Counted from the first letter of the stretch, positions 9,263-18,848 are shown. The stretch: 64,000 bases of DNA from Verrucomicrobiaceae bacterium (GCA_016713035.1 JADJPW010000001.1:186001-250000); one strand, 5' to 3'. A program made the numbers and translations. The notes: generated by a model from the letters alone, not told the origin.

Positions 9263-9589
9263 TCAAATGCGTAGCGCGATGCTCTGAGTCAGCCGTGGCG
9301 GCCAAAGTGGCGGTTCATGCGTGTTTTCACGCGAGATGGGCCTTTTCGTCTGTTTTTCCAATACGACGGAAAAATCGAGGATCGGCGTCAAAACCGCCAA
9401 TGGGGCCAAAACGGCTATTTGGACGTTTTGATCAGCCTGAAGCTCTTCTTTGAGTGGAGCGTGCTCCTCATGCTCTGGGCAGCTCTGCTCGGTGGTGTGA
9501 TGATCTTCACACAGATAACCACGCTGCATGCCACAGATCTGCGCACCGAGGACGGTGAGCAGCATGAGCATGACAAGGAGGCGTGGCAT
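9263..9589 (-). CDS. Small secreted Cys/His-rich protein, first gene of efflux cluster
   Basis: A 108-residue protein with hydrophobic leader MPRLLVMLMLLTVLGAQICG and a metal-ligand-rich segment containing LCEDHHTTEQSCPEHEEH (about residues 26-43). A second hydrophobic stretch (IAVLAPLAVLTPIL) lies around residues 58-71. No named family is recognised. It starts 10 bp after the stop of the acyl-CoA synthetase gene on the same strand and precedes the TolC gene by 48 bp. I infer a periplasmic metal sensor, buffer or chaperone for the efflux system; this rests on composition and position only. Confidence 0.6.
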   Translation of the reverse strand: MPRLLVMLMLLTVLGAQICGMQRGYLCEDHHTTEQSCPEHEEHAPLKEELQADQNVQIAVLAPLAVLTPILDFSVVLEKQTKRPISRENTHEPPLWPPRLTQSIALRI

Positions 9590-9599
9590 GGCGCGGAGG

Positions 9600-11666
9600 C
9601 TATCTTAAAACGATCCGGGCGTCCAGTGCGATGATGCTGGTGGGAGTGGCCAGGAGTGGATTGATGTCGGCTTCGACGATGCGTGGATGGGCAAGGACCA
9701 GATCGCTGAAACGCACGATCACCTCTTCTAAGGCCGCAAAATCGACCCCAGGATGGCCACGGATGCCGCGCAGAATGCGGTGGACCTTGGTTTGTGCCAT
9801 CCAGCGGCGAGCGAGGGCGTGATTGAGCGGCGGGAGGGCGAGGGTGCGGTCTTGGAGGACTTCGACCAGGGTGCCTCCAGCTCCAAAAAGCAGCACAGGG
9901 CCGAATTGCGCATCCTGCGAGACACCGAGGATGAGCTCGGTGCCTTTGTCCTGGATCATGCGCTGCACGGTGACTCCCGCGAAGTCTGCTGGGCTGACGC
10001 GGCTGCGGATGCTGCACCAGGCCGCACGGACGGCGGCTTCGTCGCAGAGATCGAGCTGCACACCACCGACTTCCGTTTTGTGCGTGATGGTGGCTGAGAG
10101 AAGCTTCAGGACGACGGGAAAGCCGATCTCCACTGCTGCGGCGACAGCGGCATCTTCCTCCTGCGCCGCGTGTGTTTCGACGACGGGGATACCAGCGGCG
10201 GAGAGGATGGATTTGGCCTCAGATTCAGAAAGGAGGCCGGTGCGAGCAGGTAGGGCGACCTGATGCGAGTGCGCATCAAAATCAGCAAGAGCGGTCTGGG
10301 TGTCATGCAGCCAATGGAGCCGGGTGTGATGCTCGTGCATGCGGACAAAGGCCTGCGCAGCACCATCTGGGTAATCGTAGGTGGGGATGCGGGCTGCATT
10401 GAGGATGCTGCGACCTTCTGCGACGCTGGTGGCCCCCATCCAACTGGCGAGAAGCGGCTGCGCCGTGCTCGCAGCGAGCTGGGCGACCTCGCGGGCGATT
10501 TCGCTCGGACGTGTCATGCTCTGGGGTGTGAGGATGGCCAGCACGCCATCGACATTGGCGTCTTCGGAGACGATTTGCAGTGCCTGGGTAAAGCGTGTGG
10601 CATCCGCATCACCGAGGACATCGACCGGATTGTGATGGCTCCAATGCGCAGGCAGCACGGCATCGAGCTGCTGGAGGGTGTGGGCTGAAAGATCTGCCAA
10701 AGTGCCACCGCCGAGGACGAGCGCATCGGTAGCGAGTGCCCCAGGGCCGCCAGCATTGGTGATGATGGCCAGCCGTGGGCCTACGGGCAGTGGCTGCTTG
10801 GCCAGTACTTCAGCCATATCAAAGAGCTGCTCGATCGTATCGACACGCAGCACACCGTTTTGCCGCAGAGCAGCATCCAGCACATCATCGCTGCCGGTCA
10901 TAGCTCCTGTATGCGAGGCTGCGGCATGGGAGGCCTCTGCCGTGCGACCGACTTTGATGACGACGATGGGCTTTTGCGCAGCGATCTGGCGTGCGGCAGC
11001 GAGGAAGCCCGCGGCATCTGCACCGACGGACTCGACATACATGACGATGCTCTCCGTGAGCGGATCATCGCCAAAATGTCGGATCAAGTCGCCCCAACCG
11101 ATGTCGGCCATGGCTCCAGTGCTGACAAAGGCGCTGAAACCCACATTTTGATCACGACTCCAGTCCAGAATGGCGGTGCAAAGCGCCCCGCTTTGGCTGA
11201 GGAAAGCCACGCTACCTGCTCTGGCCATGCTGGCAGCAAAGCTGGCATTCAGGCCACCATGCGGGCACATGAGGCCGAGGCAATTCGGGCCGATGAGGCG
11301 CATGCCATGGCGTTTGGCCGCATTCAGCACCGCCAGCTCGAGCGCGGCACCTTCGGCGCCGGTTTCCTTAAAGCCTGCGGAGATGATGATGGCGGCACGG
11401 GTGCCCTTTTGACCCGCCTCCTCGATCAATGCGGGCACGCTGGCTGCTGGCGTGACCAGGATGACCAAGTCTGGCACCTCTGGCAATGCGGCGAGGGATG
11501 GAAAGGCCTGTGCGCCGAGGATATGGCTCCGTTTGGCATTCACCGGAAAGACGGAGCCTGGAAAGCTGCGCAGGTTTTCAAAAAGAGCGCGGCCCACGCT
11601 ATCTGCCCGCTCGGTGGCACCGACCAGGGCGATGCTGCGTGGGGAAAAGAAGGCGTGGAGAGACAT
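9600..11666 (-). CDS. ADP-forming acetyl/acyl-CoA synthetase family protein (fused alpha-beta)
   Basis: Single-chain NDP-forming acyl-CoA synthetase, interconverting acyl-CoA and acid with ATP formation, or an acyltransferase relative without a GNAT domain. The start is the ATG giving MSLHAFFSPRSIALVGATER, which begins the CoA-binding Rossmann domain; the longer frame upstream adds 66 residues of low-complexity sequence. The phosphohistidine motif AAASHTGAMTGSDD places His252 as the phosphocarrier. Succinyl-CoA-ligase-like flavodoxin domains span about 150-450 and an ATP-grasp domain about 475-688 (FPVVLKLLSATITHKTEVGGV). Length 688 fits the fused family. It is divergent from the PpiD-like gene across about 175 bp that should hold both promoters; no clear promoter motif was seen. 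Confidence 0.85.
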   Translation of the reverse strand: MSLHAFFSPRSIALVGATERADSVGRALFENLRSFPGSVFPVNAKRSHILGAQAFPSLAALPEVPDLVILVTPAASVPALIEEAGQKGTRAAIIISAGFKETGAEGAALELAVLNAAKRHGMRLIGPNCLGLMCPHGGLNASFAASMARAGSVAFLSQSGALCTAILDWSRDQNVGFSAFVSTGAMADIGWGDLIRHFGDDPLTESIVMYVESVGADAAGFLAAARQIAAQKPIVVIKVGRTAEASHAAASHTGAMTGSDDVLDAALRQNGVLRVDTIEQLFDMAEVLAKQPLPVGPRLAIITNAGGPGALATDALVLGGGTLADLSAHTLQQLDAVLPAHWSHHNPVDVLGDADATRFTQALQIVSEDANVDGVLAILTPQSMTRPSEIAREVAQLAASTAQPLLASWMGATSVAEGRSILNAARIPTYDYPDGAAQAFVRMHEHHTRLHWLHDTQTALADFDAHSHQVALPARTGLLSESEAKSILSAAGIPVVETHAAQEEDAAVAAAVEIGFPVVLKLLSATITHKTEVGGVQLDLCDEAAVRAAWCSIRSRVSPADFAGVTVQRMIQDKGTELILGVSQDAQFGPVLLFGAGGTLVEVLQDRTLALPPLNHALARRWMAQTKVHRILRGIRGHPGVDFAALEEVIVRFSDLVLAHPRIVEADINPLLATPTSIIALDARIVLR

Positions 11667-11840
11667 GGTCGAGCAGAGATGGCGCAAAAAGCCACACAGG
11701 TAACGATCCAGGGCTGCGGACTCTTCCCCAGACCTCATGGCACCACTGCGGAGCGGGGGGCGGTGAGAGGGCCACTTTCCGGTTGCGTAGCGGGGGGCTA
11801 GTGCCTTGATTCGCGGCCCTCCAAAAACCGCCCCGCAATC

Positions 11841-13376
11841 ATGCTCGAATTTTTCCGCCGCCACCGCACCACGCTCTTCATCGTCATCATCATCGTGATG
11901 ATCTCATTCACCGTCTGGGGTGGCTGGCGCTTCGATAAAGACTCACGAGTGACAGCACTGCCCAGCGATACGGCGATGACCGTCTTTGGCAAAGACTACA
12001 CCAATGCTGAGGCCGCTCAGACTTACCGCTCCATCCAGTTCTCCATGCAGGGACTCCAGATGTATGATCTCTACTTCGGCCTGATGAGCCTGGGTGGCAG
12101 CAAGGCCTCTCCCAACGCTGAAGAGATGATCGGCAAGGTCCTCGCCCTCAAAAAAGTCATGGCAGATAGCGGCATCCGCCCCAGCGATGCCGAAGCAGTC
12201 GAAGCGATGAAAAAGCTCCAGAGCTTCCAAACGAATGGCCAGTTCGACGCCAACCGTGCTCAGGAAGTGGAACAAGGCGCCGCCTCGATGGGCATGACCA
12301 GCGCCGACTTGCTCGACCTCATGCGCCTGAAGCTCGGCCTCGAAAAGCTCAAGGACGTCGTCGCCAAGAACTACGCCGCATCCACCTTCGCCGGAGACAA
12401 GAGCTACGCCAACAGCCAGCAGACACTGAAGATGTCCAGCATCACCTTCGCCACCGATGACTTCAAAAAAGGCATCGAAGTCAAAGAGGAAGACATCCAA
12501 AAAGCCTTCGACGAGAAAAAAGAGACCTACATCAGCGAAGAGAAGCGTGCGGTGAAATACGTGCTCTTTGAGAACCTGAAGGACCTCGACAAAAAAGAGC
12601 TCCCAGAACGCGAGAAACTGGAAAAGGAACTCTCCGACAAGATCAACAAATTCTCCGAGTCCGTCCGCAATGCCGGTCCAGGAGCCAAAATCGACGAACT
12701 CGCCAAAGCCGTCGGCGCCAAGGTCGAAACCCTCCCTCCCTTTACCCAAGAAGCCGCTGCCGATAGCATCAAAAGCGAGTCCTCACTCGTCAGCGCCATC
12801 TTCCAGCACCCCCACAAGACCCAGCCCATCTCTGATGGCCTGAAAGGCGACAAAGGCTGGTATTTCTTCTCCGTCACCGCTGTGGAAGAACCGAAGCAGC
12901 AGGCCCTCGCTGAGGTGAAAGACAAGGTCAAAGAAAGCATCATCTCCCAGCGTGCCACAGAGGCCCGCACCAAGGCAGTCAATGAAGTCCGTGACTTCAT
13001 CGTCGCTGGCCTGAAGGACAAAAAGAAGATCGAAGACCTCGTGAAGGAGAAAAAGCTCACCCTCGTGAAACTCGATGACATGGGCGGCAGCGCTCCCCCT
13101 CCAGCCACCATCCCCGAGGCCCAGAAATACATCACTGAAGGCGGAAAAACCGCCGAAGGCCAGATTTCCAAGCCCGTGGACACCGCTAGTGGCACTGTGC
13201 TCCTCTATGTGAATGCTAAGGAGCTGCGCAAAAGCGACACCGCCGCCGCTTCACGCAAGCAACAGACCGACGGACTCTCCAGCAACGAACGCGAAGGCAT
13301 CTTCAATGCTTGGTTCGCCAAAAAGCTCGAAGAAGCCGCCGTGACCATGCCTGCTAAGGCAGAAACCAACGCGTGA
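11841..13376 (+). CDS. PpiD/SurA-like membrane-anchored peptidylprolyl isomerase/chaperone
   Basis: A 511-residue protein with a short cytoplasmic N-terminus, one TM helix at residues 11-30 (TLFIVIIIVMISFTVWGGW) and a long periplasmic part. The N-terminal half resembles the SurA_N chaperone module and the rest is Lys/Glu-rich helical sequence with a weak PPIC-like region (EEKRAVKYVLFENL ... GDKGWYFFSVTAVEEPKQQALAEVKDKV). I could not see a full parvulin catalytic motif set, so chaperone activity is more likely than isomerization. The TPR gene follows with a 4-nt overlap, forming a two-gene unit. Confidence 0.7.
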   Translation: MLEFFRRHRTTLFIVIIIVMISFTVWGGWRFDKDSRVTALPSDTAMTVFGKDYTNAEAAQTYRSIQFSMQGLQMYDLYFGLMSLGGSKASPNAEEMIGKVLALKKVMADSGIRPSDAEAVEAMKKLQSFQTNGQFDANRAQEVEQGAASMGMTSADLLDLMRLKLGLEKLKDVVAKNYAASTFAGDKSYANSQQTLKMSSITFATDDFKKGIEVKEEDIQKAFDEKKETYISEEKRAVKYVLFENLKDLDKKELPEREKLEKELSDKINKFSESVRNAGPGAKIDELAKAVGAKVETLPPFTQEAAADSIKSESSLVSAIFQHPHKTQPISDGLKGDKGWYFFSVTAVEEPKQQALAEVKDKVKESIISQRATEARTKAVNEVRDFIVAGLKDKKKIEDLVKEKKLTLVKLDDMGGSAPPPATIPEAQKYITEGGKTAEGQISKPVDTASGTVLLYVNAKELRKSDTAAASRKQQTDGLSSNEREGIFNAWFAKKLEEAAVTMPAKAETNA

Positions 13377-13723
13377 GCGACTCCGCCGACATCAGCACGG
13401 CTGTCGAAGACCTCTTTGACGACGCGAACGGTCATCTCGCCCTCGGCGAAATCGAGGAAGCTGTGCCCCTCTACCGTCGCTGTGTGGAACTCCAGCCGGA
13501 CTTTTTCGATGGATGGCATGCCCTGGGTATGTCGCTGCTGAAAACCGGTGCAGTCAAAGAAGCCATCGGCGCAGGCATGATGGCCACTACTTTGCGCCCG
13601 AACGATCTCCTCGCCTGGACATCCCTGTCCCAGATGTATGTCAGCGATGGCCAAATCGCCGCCGCAGAGGATGCCAAAGGCAAAGCCCGCATCCTCTCAC
13701 TCGGCGGACGCATCGCGAAGTGA
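13373..13723 (+). CDS. TPR-repeat protein
   Basis: A 116-residue soluble protein starting at a GTG that overlaps the preceding stop (GTGA). It carries about two tetratricopeptide repeats (ALGEIEEAVPLYRRCVELQPDF; DGWHALGMSLLKTGAVKEAI), with the canonical W-LG-Y/F-A-P spacing. Coupling to the PpiD-like gene suggests a helper in envelope protein handling, but there is no direct evidence for a partner. The coding sequence ends just before a convergent lipoprotein gene. Confidence 0.75.
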   Translation: MSDSADISTAVEDLFDDANGHLALGEIEEAVPLYRRCVELQPDFFDGWHALGMSLLKTGAVKEAIGAGMMATTLRPNDLLAWTSLSQMYVSDGQIAAAEDAKGKARILSLGGRIAK

Positions 13724-13739
13724 TTCACCACCAGCGCTC

Positions 13740-14510
13740 CTAGTTCAGCCGCAGTAGCAAGGCGTTGGAGTCCTTCAGACGCATGCCCGCAGGGCTACGG
13801 GTCATTTGCTCGAACTGCATTGCCCAGCGGCGCATGGAGTTCACCGCATGGCCATAAGGCTGGTAATCGCGCATATTCACGATGGTCAGCGGATCACCCT
13901 CATTGTCCGCGAATTGGAAAAAAGTGCCCGCATGCGGCCCCTGCCCTCTCACCTTGCCTTCGATGGCCATATTCCCCTTTGTGAAATGACCCGCCAGCCC
14001 CGCCACAGGCGTCAGAGCCACCTTGAGCAGCGTCACCGCCGCATTCCCCTTCGGACATGTCGGATTGAGCTCCGTGATCGCTAGGTGCAGCGTCGCCACA
14101 CCTGGCCCTGGTCGATCCACAATGCGATAAACCGGCGCTGGCGATGCACGAAAAGCCGCGATGAATTCCTCACGCAATCTGGCCGCGACCGCATGCTCCT
14201 GCCGCTGCAAGCCCCACTCCGCCTCACGCCGAGCGATCGTGCGCTTCAATGGGCGTAAATACGCCAGCGTCACCGGCGCGATGTACAGCCGCCGCGCCGC
14301 CACTCCCGCTTTCAGAACGGCAGAATTCGGCGTCGTCCATGTTTTTTGAAATGGCAGATACTTCCGCGCATCCACCGCATACTGCGGCTGCTCAAAAAAT
14401 GGCGACAACGCCACAGGCCGGGACTTCAGCAGCCGATTCGTCGGCGCACAGCTTGCCAACATTTGCAACAGCAACACCAGCACCGTGAACTTCGATAGAC
14501 GAAAAATCAT
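13740..14510 (-). CDS. DUF3313-like lipoprotein
   Basis: A 256-residue lipoprotein. The start is chosen at the ATG giving MIFRLSKFTVLVLLLQMLASC, a type II signal sequence with lipobox M-L-A-S-C; an upstream ATG would add 27 residues that do not look like a leader. The mature protein has the pattern of DUF3313 lipoproteins (ITELNPTCPKGNAA; MAIEGKVRGQ). Function is unknown; the family is an outer-membrane-associated lipoprotein of unclear role. It is transcribed away from the PSCyt1 gene, with 89 bp between the starts. Confidence 0.6.
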   Translation of the reverse strand: MIFRLSKFTVLVLLLQMLASCAPTNRLLKSRPVALSPFFEQPQYAVDARKYLPFQKTWTTPNSAVLKAGVAARRLYIAPVTLAYLRPLKRTIARREAEWGLQRQEHAVAARLREEFIAAFRASPAPVYRIVDRPGPGVATLHLAITELNPTCPKGNAAVTLLKVALTPVAGLAGHFTKGNMAIEGKVRGQGPHAGTFFQFADNEGDPLTIVNMRDYQPYGHAVNSMRRWAMQFEQMTRSPAGMRLKDSNALLLRLN

Positions 14511-14599
14511 GGTTGTGATCCTACCGAACCAGCGCAGCACAGACAATGCTTTTTCCATACGCGAGAAACCCTCCCCCGTGCCCGTTTTCATTCACAGAT

Positions 14600-16939
14600 A
14601 TGCGCCTACTGCCAGCTCTCCTCCTCATCACGCCATTCGCCCACGCCGTCGATTTTTCTCACCAGATCGTGCCGATCCTGCGGGAGCATTGCGCGGAGTG
14701 CCATGCGGGGGATAAGAAGAAGGGCGGCTTCAGCTTCAATGATCGCAAATCGCTCCTGGAAGGCAGCGAAAACGGCGATGTGATCAAAAATGGCCGCCTC
14801 ATCGAGGTCATGCTCTCCTCCGACCCCGATGAGCAGATGCCGCCGAAGGGCAAACGCGTGCCCACCGACAAAATCGCTCTCCTGAAGCAATGGATCGCGG
14901 AAGGCACGGCCTGGGAGGAAGGTTTCGCCTTCCAAAAACCCGCCTATGAGCCACCGCTGCTGCCTAGGAAGGTGAAGCTGCCAGATTCCAAGCATGCGCA
15001 CCCGATCGACCGCATCTTGAACAAAGATTTGCCCCAGGTCAGCGATGCCGCCTTTCTCCGCCGTGCCCATCTCGATCTCATCGGGCTCTTGCCCACGGCA
15101 GAAGAACTCGCGGCTTTTGAAAAGGCACCTGATCGCGCAAAACTCGTCACCGCACTGCTCGCTCGCGACATGGACTATGCCGAGCATTGGCTCACTTTTT
15201 GGAATGACCTGCTGCGCAATGACTACGGCGGCACCGGCTTCATCACCGGCGGGCGCAAGCAGATCAGCAACTGGCTCTACCAGGCACTCGTGAACAATAT
15301 GCCCTTTGATCGCTTCGTGCGTGAGCTCATCGCTCCGCCGAATGACGAGAGCCGGGGCTTCATCGACGGCATCAAATGGCGCGGCGATGTGAGCGCGGGG
15401 CAGACGGTGGAGATCCAGTTCGCCCAGAGCGTCTCGCAGTCCTTCCTGGGCATCAATATGAAGTGCGCCTCCTGCCACGACAGCTTCATCGACCGCTGGA
15501 AGCTCTCCGAGGCCTATGGACTCGCCGCCATCTATGCGCAAAAACCGCTGGAGATTCACCGCTGTGACAAGCCCATCGGCCAGACTGCTACCGCCGCATG
15601 GCTTTTCCCAGAAATCGGCCAGATCGACCCCAAAGCACCACCTGCGGAGCGATTGAAGCAACTCGCCGCACTCATGACGCATGAAAAAAATGGCCGTGTG
15701 CCACGCACCATCGTCAACCGCCTTTGGCAGCGCCTCATGGGGCGCGGCATCGTCCATCCCGTGGATAGCATGCAGACGGAGCCGTGGAATGCGGACTTGC
15801 TCGACTACCTAGCCGTTTACCTGGTGGAGAGCGGCTGGGACTTGAAAAAAACCATCGCCCACATCGCCACCTCACGCGCTTACTCGTCCCAGGCGCAAAT
15901 CGTCACCCCTGGAGCGGACGATCACGGCTACAGCTATGCGGGTCCCCGTGCGAAGCGCCTCACGGCGGAGCAATTTGTCGATGCCGTGTGGCAGCTCACT
16001 GGTGCCGCACCGCAGAAAATGGACGCCAGCCTCCTGCGTGGCAAAGTCGATCCCCAACTCGCCAAAAGCGTCTCCATCCGTGGTCAGTGGATCTGGAGTG
16101 ACAATCCCCACCCCGCCGCAGGCGAGACCATCACGCTGCGCAAAACCATCAAGCTCGAAGCTGATCCCGCTAGCGCTAGCGCCGTCGTCACCTGCGACAA
16201 CGGCTACACCCTCTACGTCAACAACCGCAAAGTCAGCGAAGGCGATGACTGGAACAAACTCGCCGCCGTGCCACTCCAGACGGCCTTGCGCAAAGGAGCC
16301 AACTCCATCGTCGCCATCGCCAAAAATGCCGGAAATGGCCCCAACGCTGCCGGTTTCTTCTTTGATGCCCGCATCCGTGATGCCAAAGGAACTGAACTCA
16401 CCGTCGCTAGTGATGAAAGCTGGGAATGGAGCGCTAAAGCACCTCCCGGCAAAGAAGGCCGCCTCGGCCAATTTGACCCCAAAGACTGGAAAAAAGCGAG
16501 CATTGTCAAAACTGTGCCCGTTTGGCAAAAAACCATCGACACCCAGGCTCCCATGCTCCTGGCCCAAGGCTCGGCATCGAAGGGCAAAATGATCCGCGCA
16601 TCGCTCATGAAGTCAGATTTCCTCATGCGCACGCTTGGCAGGCCCAATCGCGATCAAATCGTCTCCACCCGGCCCAATGAGCTCACCACGCTCGAAGCCA
16701 TCGACCTCGCCAATGGCAGTGTCCTCGCCGCCAACATCACCGCAGGTGCCAATGGCCTCCTCAAAGCCAAAAAGACCGATCTCATCACCGATCTCTATCG
16801 TCAGGCCCTCTCGCGTTCACCTAGCGACTCGGAGAAAAGCCTCGCGGCCGAGCTTCTCGGCCCCACGCCTACTCAACAGGGGCTGGAAGACCTCATCTGG
16901 TCCCTGTGCATGCTGCCCGAGTTCCAACTGGTGCGATAA
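14600..16939 (+). CDS. PSCyt1-DUF1549-DUF1553 protein with inserted beta-sandwich domain
   Basis: A 779-residue secreted protein. The start is the ATG giving the leader MRLLPALLLITPFAHA. Near residues 30-90 is a planctomycete-type cytochrome C domain with heme motif CAECH, then DUF1549 (second CxxCH: CASCH) and DUF1553 (VNRLWQRLMGRGIVHPVD). Within DUF1553, about residues 490-650, sits an extra beta-rich domain (VVTCDNGYTLYVNNRKV) like the carbohydrate-binding sandwich of rhamnosidases. These proteins are proposed to be secreted or periplasmic redox/catabolic proteins; no reaction is established. An esterase-like gene follows after 53 bp. Confidence 0.85.
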   Translation: MRLLPALLLITPFAHAVDFSHQIVPILREHCAECHAGDKKKGGFSFNDRKSLLEGSENGDVIKNGRLIEVMLSSDPDEQMPPKGKRVPTDKIALLKQWIAEGTAWEEGFAFQKPAYEPPLLPRKVKLPDSKHAHPIDRILNKDLPQVSDAAFLRRAHLDLIGLLPTAEELAAFEKAPDRAKLVTALLARDMDYAEHWLTFWNDLLRNDYGGTGFITGGRKQISNWLYQALVNNMPFDRFVRELIAPPNDESRGFIDGIKWRGDVSAGQTVEIQFAQSVSQSFLGINMKCASCHDSFIDRWKLSEAYGLAAIYAQKPLEIHRCDKPIGQTATAAWLFPEIGQIDPKAPPAERLKQLAALMTHEKNGRVPRTIVNRLWQRLMGRGIVHPVDSMQTEPWNADLLDYLAVYLVESGWDLKKTIAHIATSRAYSSQAQIVTPGADDHGYSYAGPRAKRLTAEQFVDAVWQLTGAAPQKMDASLLRGKVDPQLAKSVSIRGQWIWSDNPHPAAGETITLRKTIKLEADPASASAVVTCDNGYTLYVNNRKVSEGDDWNKLAAVPLQTALRKGANSIVAIAKNAGNGPNAAGFFFDARIRDAKGTELTVASDESWEWSAKAPPGKEGRLGQFDPKDWKKASIVKTVPVWQKTIDTQAPMLLAQGSASKGKMIRASLMKSDFLMRTLGRPNRDQIVSTRPNELTTLEAIDLANGSVLAANITAGANGLLKAKKTDLITDLYRQALSRSPSDSEKSLAAELLGPTPTQQGLEDLIWSLCMLPEFQLVR

Positions 16940-16992
16940 AATCACCCAGCACTGCCAGCCGCATGGATCCACGCTCCATTTTCAAAAAACCG

Positions 16993-17913
16993 ATGAAACA
17001 AGCCGCCTACTTCCTTTTCGCCTTTCTGCTCGTCGTTGGCCCTGCACTGCATGCAGCGGAAAAACCAGCGAGGAAGGCCAAAGCAGGAGGCATCGGCACC
17101 GATGCGCCAGCCGGAAAGGCCTACATCTACAAAGAAAGCGCCGGAAAGCCGCGGCAGATGGAGATTTTTTTCCCGCCGAATCATGATCCGGCAAAGTCCA
17201 AGGTGCCTGGGATGATCCTCTTCCATGGCGGAGCATGGGGTGGCGGCTCATTGGCCCAGTTTCGCATCGCCTGCGCTTACTTCGCCAGTCGCGGGCTCGT
17301 TTGTGCGACATCCGAGTACCGCATGCTCACTGGGCCAGAAACGAAAAACCTACCCGCAGGTGAAACTCGGAAGCGTGTCTGCGTCACAGATGCCAAAAGC
17401 GCCATCCGCTGGTTCAAACAACATGCTAGCGAGCTGGGCATCGACCCACAGCGCATCATCACGGGCGGCGGATCGGCAGGTGGACACATCAGCGCTCTCG
17501 CCACCATGAATCCCGGCCTCAATGACCCTGCGGCCCCGAAAGACATCGACACCCGAGTCGTCGCCTACTTGTGGTTCAATCCGGCCTTCGCCACCGATGA
17601 TCACAAAGACGCCGAGATCGACGTGCTGCGCCATTTGAAGGCAGACTTGCCGCCCGCCATCGTCTTTTTCGGTGATATGGACTCTTGGAAAAAAGGCTGG
17701 GACATCGCCTACGCGAAATGGAAGTCGCTCGGCACAACGAGCATCGACCTCCAGATCGCTCCCGGTCAGTCCCATAGCTTCTTCAACAAAGATCCCTGGC
17801 AAAGCATCACCCTCATCGCCGCTGATCAGTTTTTGGTGAAGCACGGACTCCTAACGGGCCAGCCGACCAAGGCGATGCCCGCGAGCGGCGAGAAGCTGGT
17901 TCCTGCCCCCTAG
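16993..17913 (+). CDS. Secreted alpha/beta hydrolase (esterase/lipase-like)
   Basis: A 306-residue hydrolase. The start is the ATG giving MKQAAYFLFAFLLVVGPALHA, a clear signal peptide; upstream ATGs overlap the previous gene. Oxyanion motif HGGAWGGG is at 78-85 and the nucleophile elbow GGGSAGGH places Ser161. An acidic residue in GDMDSW and His in SHSFF complete a plausible triad. It resembles the BD-FAE / carboxylesterase family common in these bacteria, acting on acetylated or feruloylated polysaccharides. The link to polysaccharide degradation is inferred from family and from the adjacent PSCyt1 gene. Confidence 0.82.
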   Translation: MKQAAYFLFAFLLVVGPALHAAEKPARKAKAGGIGTDAPAGKAYIYKESAGKPRQMEIFFPPNHDPAKSKVPGMILFHGGAWGGGSLAQFRIACAYFASRGLVCATSEYRMLTGPETKNLPAGETRKRVCVTDAKSAIRWFKQHASELGIDPQRIITGGGSAGGHISALATMNPGLNDPAAPKDIDTRVVAYLWFNPAFATDDHKDAEIDVLRHLKADLPPAIVFFGDMDSWKKGWDIAYAKWKSLGTTSIDLQIAPGQSHSFFNKDPWQSITLIAADQFLVKHGLLTGQPTKAMPASGEKLVPAP

Positions 17914-17923
17914 ACACGGAGGT

Positions 17924-18637
17924 TTACTTTTTCAGTGCCAGTCGGATTTCAGCGGACACTTTTTCCGCCAGGTAGCGACTCCCCTCTGGGGTGTAATGGA
18001 CATTCGCGGGGAGCTGCGCCTCTGGCTTGGCCAGTGCGTGGGCGCGGAGATCATCGGTGGGGACGCTGGCGGCGGTCATGACGCGGGCAGCGGCGGCGTT
18101 GTACTTTTCTTCATCGCCTTCGATGCGGCCATCACTGCCAGCGGGGACGTGGGTGGTATTGCACCAGATGAGCTTGGCACCAGTGGCCTGCATGGTTTTG
18201 ACCAGCGCGGTCAGATTCTTTTCATAATCCGCGACCGTGACCTGCGGGTGAGCAGCGGGGTCTTTCGGATCGGCACGCTTGGAGGGATCGTTGAGGATGT
18301 ATTTGAGATCGTGCAGGCCCCAGTTGAAGTGGATGACGTCCCATTTGGCGTCCCCGAGCCATTGCGCGATGCTTTTGAGCCCATTGGTGGTGGGGCCGCC
18401 ATTCGTCGGGATGCGGTGGACATTGGCCGTGCCTTTGAGCATCTCCCGCACATCCACGGTGTAGCCCATGCTGATGCTATCGCCGATGAGTAGGACACGC
18501 GGCAGCCCTGGCACATCCTCCACACGCACGAGGGACGGATGCGGCTGGCGCACACGTTTTTTCGCGGTCTTTGGCTCCTGGGCGTGGAGGAAGGTGGCGG
18601 TGAGGGATAGGAGGAGCAGCGTGGTGAGTGTCTTCAT
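17924..18637 (-). CDS. Secreted SGNH/GDSL hydrolase
   Basis: A 237-residue SGNH hydrolase. The start is the ATG giving MKTLTTLLLLSLTATFLHA, a signal peptide. Block I is GDSISMGY with Ser54; the block with Gly/Asn appears as HFNWGLHDLKY; the C-terminal block is NVHYTPEGSRYLAE with the catalytic His. The residue three before the active His region, usually Asp (DxxH), is not obvious here, where the local sequence is ANVHY. Family members remove acetyl groups from carbohydrates. It is convergent with the esterase gene upstream. A paralogue lies at 39307-40134. Confidence 0.82.
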   Translation of the reverse strand: MKTLTTLLLLSLTATFLHAQEPKTAKKRVRQPHPSLVRVEDVPGLPRVLLIGDSISMGYTVDVREMLKGTANVHRIPTNGGPTTNGLKSIAQWLGDAKWDVIHFNWGLHDLKYILNDPSKRADPKDPAAHPQVTVADYEKNLTALVKTMQATGAKLIWCNTTHVPAGSDGRIEGDEEKYNAAAARVMTAASVPTDDLRAHALAKPEAQLPANVHYTPEGSRYLAEKVSAEIRLALKK

Positions 18638-18848
18638 ACGCCCCACTGAACGCGTGAAAGCCAGTCGCATTTCGCCGATTCATGGCGGAAATCTGCCCTG
18701 GGCAGCTCTGCGGGCCTTGTGCATCCATTTGGCAAAAAATCATGAACTTATGCCGTGGGCGGGCGTTTTCCCCGCAGGATGGACAATCACGGCGATTTCG
18801 CCATTATCCTCCCTCTCTGTCACACCAAACGCCTCCTACATCCCACTT

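Noticed and set aside
14606..15757. 383-codon open frame antisense to the PSCyt1 gene at 14600
   Set aside because: High GC content produces long shadow frames; the sense strand carries heme motifs and DUF1549/1553 features.
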